In this document: one piece after another, positions 11,251 to 64,000 of the stretch
Numbering within the stretch: the stretch's first letter is position 1
Layout: every line of letters begins with the position of its first letter
Assembly (NCBI GenBank): GCA_963693315.1
Contig: OY856186.1
Location: 72,747,909-72,811,908 of the forward strand
Direction of reading: 5' to 3'
Length of the DNA: 64,000 nt
Source: Diogma glabrata
Lineage: Eukaryota; Arthropoda; Insecta; Diptera; Cylindrotomidae
Made by a program: the position numbers and the translations under genes
The notes under the pieces: model-generated
What the model saw: only the letters and a program-made list of their open reading frames with translations
Databases searched by the model: none
What the model was told of the DNA's origin: nothing

Positions 11251-12221
11251 ATATTTCTACTAGAGATATGTACTAGCGATCACGCACCTCCTCCCCCTGA
11301 ACCATGCTATTCTATCTGCGAACGTCTCTAACTTAGCTTTGGGTTTTGGACATGATCTTGGCTTAGATTCTCACCCAGGACTTAACGGAATGGGTGACAC
11401 TATGATTGCAGCTCCTAAAATCACTAGTTCTACTGAGCCCCATAACTGCGTCAAAGTACTAAGTCCATTCGGCGGTGGACAGCATAGTTTATATATTTAC
11501 TATCTTAGAAAAAATTGCATTAACTAAGCGGGATGAAAACATTTTACTTTCGTGAAATTGTCCCACTAACGCGTCTCGTGAACAAATTTTTACTCATGAA
11601 GAAGACGTGTTTTCATCTCTTGCAAAATTTACTATTTTCATCTGCAAAGAATTTCATATTTTAATATCTGTTTTGGTTTTGGGTAAAACCTTTAATTCGA
11701 AATAAGCAGATGAAAAATATATTAGAAAATCTTTAAATAATCCTGAACATATAAAATGGTAAAAATTATAATGTTAACGGCGTCACATTACAACTTGGTC
11801 AACGCCTTTAGAAAGATCAATAGAGGTTATTTCTCATCTTTGGTTAACATTAATAAAATTAGTGTATTGGGAAGATTAATGGTTAAATGAAAAATTTGAA
11901 AATGGAGTGTATTTTGCCTCAATCTTTTCACAGAAACCTGAAGGATTTGTTTCCAAGATGTGTTTAATTTTTAAATGCTTTTCAACGAAAGAATAACACT
12001 TTTCAATTTTCACTGTAAAATTTTGCTTACTAAAAAGTCAACACTTTATATTCGTAACACTATATCATACTTAAACCTATTCGTTGCGATAAGTGGAGTT
12101 GATTGACTTTGTAATGTTTGCCAATTTAAAACGTTTAAAGTTTTGATTTACTTCCAGCGTATGTAAACTCAATATTCATCGAAAAATACTCAACCACAAC
12201 ATTTTAATATTTATTTTACAG
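11251..12221. other. Non-coding up to the first FAR exon
   Basis: A higher-GC island at about 11270-11520 is largely open on both strands (62 codons on +, longer on - with a stop) but resembles no family I know. It may be more LINE debris. The last 20 bases before 12222 form a T-rich tract ending in ACAG, a normal splice acceptor. Confidence 0.4.
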
Positions 12222-52942
<40,721 letters not shown>

Positions 52943-53992
52943 AATAATTAATTTTGGAATATTGTTGCACATTATGTAATAATAACAGTTTTGCTAGTTT
53001 TAAATTTAATTTAAAAAAAAAATGGTATATGAAATAAACTTATTATTTTTTGTAATTTATAATAATATTGTACTAGAATAATATTTAATTTAAAATTATT
53101 TTTCATTTCAATAAAAGGGAAACTTAATTTAATTTTTTTTATATTTTGCTGAAATTTAATTTCTGTTGCAAGGTCTTGTGCATTGCACTAGGAGTCGTAA
53201 TTTCATGCAAACAAATACTGTGAGTAATGTGGTTTACAAAATAATCGATTTAATGGAAAAAAACACGTTTAACTCTCACCAATAGGGTTCGTTATAAAAA
53301 GCGGAATCTTAAATAGGAAGATACTTAAAGGGAGTTTGATATTAGAAATTGCCGACCTATCTGAAGAACCATTTGGATATTATTGGTGATATTTTTTCAT
53401 TCTTATAGAGCATTTCCTTACAATATACCACAGTGCGTGTGTTTCTAGTTAAATTTCCCTCTATCGCTCCTTCAGTTCAGCGGACTGAAGGCGCGTTTGA
53501 AAAATCCATACATTACATATGCTGAAGCATAATATACTCTTTTGATTATAATTGAGAAACGATATAAATTTATTCCGAATTTTAGTACTATAAATTGTTA
53601 CTGATACCTGGTAGTGTAATCCGAAAAACTGATATCTGTTAAACTTAAACACTTATTAATATAAGTCTAGTATAATATATGGTTTATTACTGCATATTCT
53701 AATCACAAGCAGTACAATTCTCAAACCGAAAAATTTAAACAAACAACGATTAGCATTTGTTTAGGTTTTCAATAGTTTTAGTTTTAGGATTCAACATATA
53801 GGGAGGGGTATTATAGAGCGCATCTTTTGTTTGAGAAATTTGGTACGCAACATTAATAATAATATCGCTGCACCTTAAACCGTTCGTACTAATTTAGTAC
53901 TAATAAAGAAAATATTTTTCCAAGACACATTATGGTTGTAGTCTTAGTGTTACGATGAATAAATATATGCAAAACAGACTCCAATTCGCTAC
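52943..53992. other. FAR 3' UTR and downstream flank
   Basis: AT-rich; after the poly-A signal nothing is recognised except a small hairpin CCTTCAGT...ACTGAAGG at 53470-53492. Confidence 0.45.
53033..53038 (+). terminator. Candidate polyadenylation signal of the FAR gene
   Basis: AATAAA lies about 90 bp after the FAR stop codon, within an AT-rich 3' UTR. It is the first canonical signal downstream; other AT-rich variants follow, so the site used is not certain. Confidence 0.5.
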
Positions 53993-55518
53993 TAAGACTG
54001 CGTTCCAATTGAATGCTAAATGATCTCCAAATTCTAATCTAATTCAAATTCTAATTTAATTCTCCAATTAAAGCTGTGGCGAACGAACACACATGCCAGT
54101 TCGAAGAGGTGAACGCGTCTTTAATTGCATATAAGTAAGAACAACGGTAAAGATTCCTCACGTTATCAGTCGTTGCATGGTTGCATTGAGACGTGTGTCT
54201 AGAACATTCATTTTTTGTAAATATTGTATTTAAGTTGTATAAATATTTTTGTAAATATAATTAACTGCTGAAATAAATTTTATGTGGTTTTCGTTTATTT
54301 TATATGTTAATGTACTAATATTAATTGTTGCAAAATTTCGATTGAATTATAAATCGAAACATAAAACTATGTATTTCAATAATGTATGTAAAAAGTATTA
54401 ATTTGTCAGGAATAACTTAAATTTACAATTGTTATCCTACTCTATTTTGTATTCTTGTGGGTCATATGCTATACTGGATCGCGAGCACTTGTATTTTTAC
54501 GTTAAAAAAAAACATTATTATGTTATGTAAGACTCTTATGTAAGACGATCGGAATAGATTCATTTTGAAACTCGCTATAATGGAATAGGTACGTTTTGCA
54601 ATATCCAGTCAAAAAACAGATTTTCACAGATAAAGATGATAAAGATTTCCGCCAAATTTGGAATAGATCCTTTTTAATTCTTATATTCGTAATTTGTATT
54701 GGAATAGACGGTTTTTGATTGAAAATTGCATTGGATTTGATTTGTTTTGTTTCTCAAAATTTATTCCATTAGAACTATTTTGAACCTTTTGTTTTCAATT
54801 TTCTCAGGAATAGAGTAAAAATATACAGTTTAGTTAAATAATTAGTTAAAGTGTAACAAAAGGTAACAATTGTAATCATTAACTCAAATAATTTAAAAAG
54901 TGGAAAATATTTTTAATATAATTTAAAAATTGGAAAATATTGGAAAATATTTTTAATATAATATTTTTAATATAATTTTAATATATTCAATTCCAATTTT
55001 GAAATAATGTTTTTTAATTTATAATTAAATTTATTTAATAGAAAAGTAAAAGAAAAAGTATTGCCACTTATAAAACAATCCGCGTTCATACAATCGACGA
55101 TTTATAAAACTCTCGGCTTTTTTCTATCCATCCTTGTTCATACAATCGGCCCTTAATTTGGAGAAATCTTGATGGTCGGGATTGGTATGTGAGACCAAAA
55201 TCTAGATTATTGCATTAAAAGTTTGTCAAAAAAATGTTGTCAAGTGTGTCAAAAGAAAAATTTTTATTTATTTTTTTACCCAATTTTTTGGAAAAAAATA
55301 AAATTAATAATTTGTATAACATGAAAATATATTATTATTATGGAGAATTATGGCATTATAAGTTTGTCAAAAAAATAATGTCAAGTGTGTCAAAAAATGA
55401 TTTTTTTTTTATTTATTAATTATTTATTCATTTTCTTGGCCAAATTTTTGGCAAAAAAAAATTTAGCTGTTTTTATGACGTAAATGTAATTGAAAATGAA
55501 ATTGGACATGGGAATTTT

Positions 55519-55545
55519 AGGTAGATTTCATATAAAAATCTACCT
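55519..55545. repeat. AGGTAGATTT hairpin
   Basis: AGGTAGATTT, a 7 bp loop, and AAATCTACCT form a perfect 10 bp stem. A very similar AGGTAGA...TCTACCT hairpin lies in the 3' UTR of LINE B (42230-42257) and its relative (3663-3690). AAATCTACCT recurs at 56353, at the other side of the insertion in copy D. Confidence 0.7.
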
Positions 55546-55635
55546 ATTGCAATGACCGTCATCTCGGAATTTCGGAAAAATTTTGATGCCAAACGACTAT
55601 ATATGTAAAGCGGAGACGGAAAAACAAAAAAAAAA

Positions 55636-55773
<138 letters not shown>

Positions 55774-55779
55774 CGATAT

Positions 55780-56240
55780 GAGGTATAACGGAATTTAGCG
55801 GCACTCTCACGGTCGCATTTTTCGACCTAGACCAAAAATTTTTTCTGAGCGTGTTGCGGCAAACAATCTCTTGGATAAGTTTGACAACTGGCCATATCCG
55901 GGTACAGGTTAAGAGTCTAGAGCCTTAAAACTGTCAAAAACAAAGCGTTATAACGGCCGTTTGGGGCAAAATATGGAAACAAAATTTATAAATATTAATT
56001 ATTTGAAAATATTTCTATCGTTTTTTAAAAAGCCAGACATCTGCAATAAAAGGTTCTTTAGCTATCTGCAATAAACTGTGTGAAGTACAACGGCATTTAG
56101 CGGCACTTTCACGGTCGCATTTTTTCACTTACGCTAAAAATATTTTCTGGGTATGTTGCGGCAAACAGTCTCCTAAATATGTTTGACAATTGGCCATATC
56201 GGGGTACAGGTTAAGTGCCTAGAGCCCAAAAACTGTATAA
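55780..56240. repeat. Two direct copies of a ~160 bp unit, 305 bp apart
   Basis: 55782-55945 and 56086-56240 share TTTAGCGGCACT, TCACGGTCGCATTTTT, TTTTCTG, GTTGCGGCAAACA and TTTGACAA followed by GGCCATATC and GGGTACAGGTTAAG. About 85% identical. Unit identity unknown; it lies between the hairpin and the resumption of copy D. Confidence 0.8.
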
Positions 56241-57712
56241 AATAATGTTTATTTTTAAAGTTAGTTTAATACTTCTGTTTTTAATTAGTATTTTTTATAA
56301 AGTAATCTGATAAATCCGATTCTAATTGCACTCATAACTGTCTGATCCCGAAATCTACCTATTTCTAGCGGATATACCTGCCGCTCGGACTTTTTTTAAT
56401 TTGTTACAGTTTTTGAAATATTTTTGGAATTTGGCAAAAAGTTTGTATTATTGATTTTGTAATAATTTTTGCAATATTTTTAGAATTTTGGAAAGAGTTT
56501 TAATTTTTGATTTTGTAAGAATTTTTGGAATATTTTTGGAATTTCGAAAAATTTTAAATTTTTGATTTTATTATAAATTTTGGAATTTTGAAAAAAGTTT
56601 CAATTTTTGGAATATTTTTAAAATGTTGAAAAAAGTTTGATTTTATTATAATTTGTGCAATATTTTTGGAATTTTGAAAGAAATATGAATTTGTGATTTT
56701 GTAAGAATTTTTGGAATATTTTTAGAATTTTGAGAAATTTTAAATTGTTGATTTTACTATAATTTTTATGTTTTTCAAAAGTTACAATTTTTGATATTGT
56801 TATAATTTTTGCAATATTTTTAGAGTTTTGGAAAAAGTTTGAATTTTTGCATTTTTAAGAATTTTTGGAATATTTTTAGAAAATAGAGAAAGTTTAAATA
56901 TTTGATTTTTTTCCAATTTTTGGAATATTTTTAGAATTCTGAAAAATTTTTTTTTAATTTTATATATATTTTTAGAATTTTGAAAAAAGTTTCAATTTTT
57001 GAATTTTTAAGAATTTTTGGAATATTATTAGAATTTAGAAAAAGTTTAAATATTTGATTTTATTCTAATTTTTCGAATATTTTTGGAATTTTGAAAAAAG
57101 TTTCAATATTTGATTTTGTATAATTTTTGCAATATTTTCAGAATTTTTGAAAAAAGTTTAATCTTTGATTTTGTAATAATTTTTGGAATATTATTAGAAT
57201 TTTGAAAAAAGTTTGATTTTATTTAATTTTTACAAGATTATTGGAATTTTAAAAGAAATATGAATTTGTGATTTTGTAATATTTTCTCGAAACGCTAAAT
57301 GGAGAGGTTTTTGAGGAGTTTGCTGAGTGTATCATTTTTTCACTAAATTCTGTTAATATATGATCTGTTATAATTTTTCGGCATCGTATTGATGTTTCGT
57401 GTTAGTTTTGTAATAAATTTCTAAACATAGAAGTCCGACCGAAGTCTTGATATCTCAGAGCTGTGAGATTTCAGCCCCTCCATATTTTTTTATTTCTATC
57501 GGCGATAGAAATAGTGCGAAATGATTTTTGGACAAATCATCAAGTAAAATAAATTTAGTAATAAGTTTTGTTGATTTTGGTCGATAGGTATTTTAATTTA
57601 ACATACATATTTTGGTATAATTTCCAAAGAAAGGAAGTTTTCTTTTAATCAAAAATTCGGCAAAAGTTTTTGTCATGTGGCAACGACTTTATCATTCAAT
57701 TGGAACGCAGTC

Positions 57713-58383
57713 TTAATTACAATAAACGTGTAAAATCTGAATCGGGGAAGAATGGAGCTACGCTCGCTTCGCTCCAATAATTTTTCGAAGTAATAATAAT
57801 TTTTAAACGACAATTTCTAAAACAATCATTAGTTATTTATAGTATTAATATTATATTATATAATCGATTATATCTAAATTAGTGGTATATAAATTGTAAA
57901 TAAATTATATACTGTAAAAGTAAATGAAACGACAAAATGGCGATAACACATTATAGAGCAATTGTTGTAGCTTGTACAATAAGAAAACGCGCTAAGATTT
58001 GAAAAAAAAGTGAATCGAAAATACGTAAAGAAAACGTAAAATTTTGACATTAAAATCTTGAAAATATGTATTTAATCATTTTATACCTAATATAATATAA
58101 TTATTATTATGATTTTAATATGAAAATGAATTAATTTGATAATCGGTTTTAAACCGTTTGAATTTGCAGATGAAATCATCTGACAATTTTCTAGCAGTTA
58201 ATTAGTAAACCAAATAATTTTTCAAAAAGTCAGTTGCTATCAGCTAACTTTTCTTGCAGTTTTCATATCTATCCCACGCATACTATCTTCCTTTTTCTCA
58301 TACAAAATATTTTTCATCAACTTTTCAGATTATGGTAACTGCAAAATTGGTAACTGAATTTAATTTGTGTGTAATAGCACTAT
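57713..58383. other. Non-coding, nothing recognised
   Basis: AT-rich intergenic DNA without repeat structure that I can see. Confidence 0.35.
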
Positions 58384-58572
58384 AAGTGTGAAAAACTTCC
58401 TCAAACTTTGGGAATAGGTAGTACTTAATGAGATAACTATCAAATTTTTTCAGATTTTTGACTCACGCCATAGCCGTAAGAGGCGCTCACAAAATTTGAT
58501 TTTGTGCCTCGACCACAAAATTGTGAATTTTGTAGGAAAATGGGTTCGACTGAAAAAATCATAATAATATGA

Positions 58573-58788
58573 TTTTAAAAAAGTATATCATTCTCACCAG
58601 GGCTAGCCGACTAAATACACTACCAAAAAAAGTTAACGCTGATAAACCAAAATTGGTCTACTGTTCCAGCGAAGTATAAGTAAACATAAAACTTAGCTGG
58701 AATAGTAGACCAATTTTGGTTTATAAGCTTGTTTTGGTAGTGTATCTAGTCGGCTAGCTCTGATGAAAATGATATACTTTTTAAAGTT
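58573..58788. mobile_element. Hairpin MITE nested in the left arm of the foldback
   Basis: The left half, from TTTTAAAAAAGTATATCATT through CAGGGCTAGCCGACTAAATA and CACTACCAAAA to GTCTACTGTTCCAGC, is matched by its reverse complement through 58788 with few mismatches. Stem about 95 bp, loop ~25 bp. The right outer arm lacks it, so it came in after the foldback formed. Confidence 0.8.
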
Positions 58789-60231
58789 TAATAAAAAATT
58801 CTTATCGGTTCGAAACTAGATCGATCGACAATTGTATGGACAGCAAAAAAATTTCAAAAATTGCACACCATATTTTGTTAGATTCAGTCTTATTATTCAT
58901 GATGGGGTAACTTCCATCGGAGTGATGTTATATCACAAATAATTCATGGAATTAATATGATTTTGTTAGAATTTTTTCCGTAGATTGCGATAAAAATATT
59001 TTCAAAAATTTTTGGGGTATTCTTTTGATTAATTTTTGTTTAGTGATGCGCATCGACTAAAAACTGGCCCAAAAAGATACCCATAGGTGAAAAGACGTGC
59101 TTTTAGCGTATTTTCTCATTCTGTGTAGTAATAAATGGTAAAAAATATTATATTCTAGGATTGTTCGGGTCGCAGATTACGAATCTAAAGTCAAATTTAT
59201 AAAAAGGGTTTGAAATTTTATTATAACAACTAATCAACATCTATTGTGTTCTTGAAGCCGGTGAGCAGGAATCTGACGTCAGATTTCAAAAATTAAAATT
59301 TCGGATCCAATATAACCGTGAACTTTTCGAATGTCGCTACATTTTAAGTTATAATATAATTTTTTTTTTTTAAATAATTTTCTTTATTTATTTCTTAATC
59401 CAGTATTTTTATCAAAAATAGTAAATATAGACTCTAATAAACATAGAAAACACGAAAAAGCACATGAAAAATATATAGACAACATTACGGGCATATTAAT
59501 GTGGGACGATTTGTGACTGATTATAGAGAGTGATCATTCACCAAATCTTCCCTAATTAAACAATGTTTTTACTGTAAATTCTTAATTCTCTGACTGGATT
59601 CGAACCTCTTTTTAATTTCTCATTAATTTTGCATGTTTGTGGGTCACAATGCTTTATATTTGTCGGGATTTGTAAGCAATTAAGTCCAAGTAATTTTATG
59701 CATCCTTTGAATTTTTTCAAATCGAAATCAGGATTTTTAGTAAAGTAAATGATGATAAAAGTAAATAGTAAGAAACCGCAAAATTTTTTGATTATGCATC
59801 GATTTGCATGAAAATTAAGCTCAACTTACCGTCGACGTCAAAGTCCATCTTATGTCAATGTGCGCCAAATATTTTTAGGGGTGACTACCCCTTCTTGTCA
59901 TAACATATAAAACTAAAAATTAAGTCTTAAGTGTTCGAAATAAAGCTCACATGAGTTGAGAATTTACAGCAAAAACATTATTTAATTCCTTTACGAAATG
60001 CGAAACGAAGCGAAATTTAACTTCAATTCTAGCTCACACGAAATCTACAAAGCCTTTTAATGCATGTAATAGTTATTTCTATACCAAAGGTATAAAGTTA
60101 TACATTTCAGCCCGAGTGAGAATTTGTTAGTCGATGGCAACAAGTCGCTAGGGCTGATATTAACTTTACACCTGTGGTACATACAAAATTTTTTATACTT
60201 CCTATAAGAGGGACAAAACAAGTAAAGTAAC

Positions 60232-60335
60232 AAAACCAGGCCATAAAGTAATAATTAGAGGGCGGTAAGTAATAATAAGAGAGCGTAAAGTAATAAAGAG
60301 AGGGCATACAGTATTAGAGGGTGTAAAGTAATTGA
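60232..60335. repeat. Degenerate GTAAAGTAATA / AGAGGGC array
   Basis: Four to five units of about 25-30 bp with variants of AAAGTAATAA followed by GAGAGGGC. It lies inside the 2.6 kb foldback. Confidence 0.65.
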
Positions 60336-61181
60336 AATCGAAAAAGTATTGTTTTACGCAAATCTAAGTAAGCGTAAAATAGTTCATTATGTCCAAGAAG
60401 TATAAAATAGTTATTTATGTACCAAGGGTGTCCCAAGAGTCATAATCTGCAACCCGAACAATCCTAGAATATACTATTTTTTTACCGTTTATTATCTCCG
60501 AAACCGAGTACCACGTCTTTTCACCTATGGGTATTTTCTCGGGCCAGTTCCTGGTCGATGCCCATCACTAAATAAAAATTAATCAAAAGAAAGGAGAAAT
60601 TAAAAAAAAAACTGAAAAAACTCGTGTTTTATATCTTGAAATCTCGATTTTAAACTTTCAACCCTTAAAATACGAGTGAAAACCACCCCCAAAAAATTTG
60701 AAAACATTTTTATCGTAATCTACGTGGAAAATTATAACAAAATCATATTTTTTCGATTTTTTTTCAGTCGGACCCATTTTCCTACAAAATTCACAAGTTT
60801 GTGGTAGAGGCAAAAAATCGAATTTTGTGAGCGCCATTGACAGCTATGGTGTGAGTCAAAAAGCTGATAAAATTTGATAGTTCTTATTTCATAAAGTACT
60901 ACCTATTCCCAAAGTTTGAGGAAAATGAATTTTTTTTTCACACCTAGTTGGCGTGAAATGCCCCAATGCAGATGCAAATGATTTTTAATGCTGCTTTATT
61001 ACGTCATTTCATTAAATATTATGATACGCAATGAATACAAAAGGTAATATCAGCGGCAGTAACAATAACATAAATTATTTAACTTTATTTGAGGAATACA
61101 GCAAAGGCAGTTAATGTTTTGAATCATAGCATTTAACAGACACATAATTAATGCTTATTCTCGTTTTGTACACATTTTTAG

Positions 61182-61365
61182 GGACGAGAGGATTATGGAA
61201 GAAATGGATGCGTTTAACACTTTAGGAAATTGTACGCAAGATGGTGACAAAATTCATAAAGGTTTCATTGATTTTGTTAATGTTGAAGATTATTATAGCG
61301 CTCAGCTTCAGAGCGCGAGCGACGATAATGATACCAATACTATCAATAACCCCGAACTAAGATAA
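61182..61365 (+). CDS. Possible terminal exon of an unidentified gene
   Basis: A good acceptor (TTCTCGTTTTGTACACATTTTT-type pyrimidine tract ending TTTAG at 61181) precedes an open frame that includes ATGs at 61195 and 61204 and runs 57 codons from the first to TAA at 61363-61365. Its product, with DAFNTLGNCTQDGDKIHKGF, FIDFVNVEDYYSAQLQSA and an Asp/Asn-rich end, is acidic and unlike the low-complexity chance frames elsewhere. It matches no family I recognise. It could equally be the tail of a degraded transposase of the pogo/Tigger type, which often end in acidic segments. The stop is followed by a short AATAACCCCGA repeat (61345-61390). Confidence 0.3.
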
Positions 61366-61544
61366 CCCCGAAACCAATAACCCCGTAAATAAACGCTTAA
61401 GCGCTAATAAGACTTTATGAAGACTTTTCAACCTTCTCGAATTATTTCATTTTACCTTAGTCTGCCTGTTGACTGTTATTTCATTTAGTATAATTTCACT
61501 TCGAATTCAGCTTCATGTCATAATAATATTGCATTGTCGTATTA

Positions 61545-61810
61545 GACGTCCGTTATATTGAATTTAGAAATGACATAACTAAGCTTATTTTGTTTCGCTC
61601 ATCAAGCCCTTTATTTTCTACCTATATCATTGGGGTTACAATGCTAATTATAAATCGCAATTTTGTGACGTCCGTCATATTGAATTTAGAATGATTTCTT
61701 TTTACTTATTGTGTATCGCTCATCAAGTCCCTTCATTTGATACCTATACCATAGGGGTTACTGTCGAAATGATAACTCGCTATTTTGTAACAATCGCCAT
61801 ATTGAATTAA
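61545..61810. repeat. Degenerate tandem repeat, ~121 bp period
   Basis: About 2.2 copies, with GACGTCCGT(T/C)ATATTGAATT, CGCTCATCAAG(C/T)CC and CATTGGGGTTAC/CATAGGGGTTAC blocks at 61545 and 61666 and a partial third. The downstream CCAAATTTCAGCCCGACAAC resembles the end of a widespread insect repeat, but this is from general memory of such sequences. Confidence 0.65.
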
Positions 61811-62229
61811 AACTAGAGACATTTAAGTAAACGTGCCTTGTTACAAGAACCAAACATGTGTGCCAAATTTCAGCCCGACAACCTTAGCGGAACTTGGTGA
61901 AATATTAATTGTAAAATTCCAGGACATGCAAGTGAAGTTACATAAAAGCTTTGAAAATTAAACCCGTTAATTTTTATAAATAAATATCAATAGATAGATA
62001 ACGTTTCAAAAATAATCAAAATTTCATTTTATTTCAAAGATTTAATTTGAATTTGTAGCATATATGGGAATGACTATATTTGTAACGGTGATGGTAATAA
62101 ATTATGTTAAACAATAATGGTAATATTTTATCTCTGAATCATAAATTAATCAGTTCTGTAATTGTTTTCCTTGATAGAACATCACAGAATTAAATAATGT
62201 AATGTTTTAGGACATGGCAATCAATATCT

Positions 62230-62400
62230 TTTGCGAACAATTATGTGAATGTAAAAACATTCGTTTATTGACCATTCCAATTTTCAAACACTTACTCTTA
62301 AATTATACTCATCATACTCGCCATACATAGTAGCCACACTGATTCATGGCTTCTGGTTTAACATCCTAGCTCATATTGACTAATTTCATATATAAAATCA
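62230..62400. repeat. Dispersed repeat (partner at 18300-18450)
   Basis: Same family and orientation as 18300-18450, with clear divergence. Confidence 0.5.
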
Positions 62401-62609
62401 AATTTATTTGCTATTTTAAAAACGTCATATAACTTTTTTTGGTTGCTCATTTGCAAATTTATTTGATCGATTCTATATCCAGTAGTCCTATTTAAACAGT
62501 AGGCTTTGTTTTAACTGTCGGCAATTCTTCTTGTCGTCGATAATTTTGCTTTGTCGTTATGAAAATTCTTTGTTGTCATTTTTTCTTCTTCTAACACTAT
62601 GCAATATAA

Positions 62610-62727
62610 TTTCATCTTGGTAGGCGCATAAATGCTATAAATTTGTAATTTGCTTTTGACTTTACGAACATAAACATGCAATCATTTATGAATGAAAACG
62701 GACATTTTTATTATTTGCAAATTGCAT
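62610..62727. repeat. Dispersed repeat, copy 2 (partner at 2284-2402)
   Basis: Same orientation and about 90% identical to 2284-2402. Occurs 200 bp after the other dispersed repeat and may belong to one larger element. Confidence 0.6.
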
Positions 62728-62849
62728 AAATTTGTAGAAAAAATTTTATTTAGAAACCAATAATTATCTTTTAAACAAAATTATAATTAAAAAATAATTA
62801 TTTCATTAAATACCACTCTTCATTGAAATTTTTCAATTTTACTTATTAA

Positions 62850-63080
62850 GACTGCGTTCTAATTGATGCTAAATTGTACTAAACGTGCTAAATCAATTTA
62901 GTCAACTATTTTATTTGACTAAATCAATATTTTGTTTCTAAATAATTTGGAAGAAATTCATTCGTTAAACAATATCTGACAACTTGATTATATTAATTTG
63001 AATTAAAATTCGGGAATTTTGTAAAACTAAATTTAGATTTAGCAGTTTAGTACAATTTAGCAGCTAATTGGAACCCAGTC
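62850..63080. mobile_element. 231 bp MITE, PIF/Harbinger-like, TAA duplication
   Basis: The termini GACTGCGTTCTAATTGATGC / GCTAATTGGAACCCAGTC extend inward as a long imperfect inverted repeat (GCTAAATTGTACTAAA on both sides). TAA flanks both ends (62847-62849 and 63081-63083). A 3 bp TWA duplication is the hallmark of PIF/Harbinger. Confidence 0.8.
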
Positions 63081-63083
63081 TAA

Positions 63084-64000
63084 ATTATTTTTAAGTAATT
63101 TTTTCATAACTAGTATTCCGTACCGCGGGAAATAACAAATTCGTTTTAGAAAATATTTCTTTATTTTATTTATTGCACTTTTTTCTCTGTTCCCAATTCC
63201 TAAAGAAATGTCGGAATAGGCGTACAGAAATGCTTTCCAGCATATTTTTTAGCAAAAATATCAATAAAAACGTGCAATATAGGAAAGGGTCGCTATGCTT
63301 TCTGAAATCCAGAGAAATGAAATGATACAAATTTTGGAAAATGACATATTAACTGAAAAGGGGACAAAAACGTGCACACACTGAAGGCTGACCTTTCTCT
63401 CATGACCGATCTAAGAATGCCAGCAAGTTTAGTGTGTCATGAGTGTTTTTGTTTTATATGGGCAAATGGCAATAACTTGAGCTTTGTCGATTTATGGTCA
63501 GTTTTTTGTAGTAATTCCATTATTTTGACAAATTTGGATTAGCTTAACTTTGCAAAGCTTAGTTATAATATATTTATATATTTTATATTTGAACTCGGCA
63601 AGAGGTTGTGCACTTATGCTTTTTAAATCCAGAGAAAGGAGTTGTCACAAATCTATGCGAATGATTAAGAAAATGCGGGAAATATCCCGCCAAACATAAT
63701 GTGCATTGTGCACGAGTAATATAAACATTTCGTACAATTTTTTAATTTTACTAATTTTTAAATTTTTCTTTAAATATTCTAGGGCATATTTAAAATTTAA
63801 TTGAAGTTTAAAAGTATTTGAGTGCTAACGTCATATATTTTTGATTTAATTTAATATTTTTTAATTCATGCAAAGATGTATACAAAATGTGCAGACAACT
63901 TTTAGGCATAAATCAAATTCCCTGATATTGTAAACCATTTTTTTTGCATATGGCAATTAGTGGTCATTGTTTTTTGCATATGGCGTCAATCAAGCGTGCT
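63084..64000. other. Non-coding flank, weak duplicated block
   Basis: TATGCTTTCTGAAATCCAGA (63294) and TATGCTTTTTAAATCCAGAG (63617) begin two similar ~50 bp stretches about 323 bp apart. Otherwise nothing was recognised. Confidence 0.35.

Larger units (their letters stand above)
58384..60944. mobile_element. 2.6 kb foldback element
   Basis: Outer arms: 58384-58590 and 60730-60944, reverse complements sharing CCTCAAACTTTGGGAATAGG, TTTGTAGGAAAATGGGT and GTGAGCGCC/GGCGCTCAC blocks. Inner arms: 59024-59181 and 60445-60590 share ACCCATAGGTGAAAAGACGT and TAGGATTGTTCGGGT. The termini read AAGTGTGAAAAA / TTTTTTCACACCT. No transposase or long ORF inside. The centre contains AT-rich unique sequence and a degenerate short repeat. 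Confidence 0.75.

Overview
This 64 kb window is very AT-rich nuclear DNA from an arthropod, most likely an insect. It has one recognisable host gene: the 3' two-thirds of an insect-type fatty acyl-CoA reductase (FAR) on the + strand. Its last four exons (12222-12435, 51984-52182, 52245-52484, 52549-52942) join in phase into about 348 residues ending at a TAA. The N-terminal Rossmann exons are not in the window. The order of insect cannot be fixed from the sequence alone. There are no bacterial operons, rRNA or CRISPR arrays.

The first two of these exons are separated by a 39.5 kb intron that is almost entirely layered transposable elements. Left flank (1-12 kb): a Harbinger-like MITE, foldback hairpins, a degraded RNase H-encoding LINE (LINE A, - strand, 4.7-8.7 kb) and a second degraded LINE (LINE D, - strand, 8.8-11.25 kb) interrupted by other retroelement debris. 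Intron: a 385 bp hAT MITE with an 8 bp target duplication (13.6 kb); a 200 N gap; a (TA)n array; three tandem palindromes; a 5'-truncated LINE C with an open RT frame (19.5-20.6 kb); a degraded hAT transposase (22.9-24.7 kb); a 614 bp TIR element (24.7 kb); a gypsy pol remnant (25.8-27.3 kb); and two Helitron Rep/helicase remnants facing each other (27.9-30.6 kb + and 33.9-35.0 kb -), with copies of an unnamed minisatellite-bearing element between them. It continues with long inverted repeats (37.8-40.2 kb), tandem repeats, a nearly intact LINE B (42.2-45.5 kb) carrying one in-frame TGA and flanked by an 11 bp target duplication inside an older LINE A copy, a hairpin-MITE cluster inside a ~600 bp tandem repeat (46.5-48.8 kb), a LINE E 3' end, and a tract dense in ATCGAT.

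The right flank (53-64 kb) carries another minisatellite-element copy with a second (TA)n array, a 2.6 kb foldback with a smaller hairpin inside its left arm, a possible terminal exon at 61.2 kb, and more MITEs and dispersed repeats.

I found no clear new multi-gene system. The best candidates for something undescribed are the minisatellite-bearing element family (at least four copies, closed by a strong hairpin), the 614 bp element with a 4 bp TTGG duplication and repeated GTGACCAACGTAAC boxes, and the two large foldbacks. Most element boundaries are my estimates from visual alignment.
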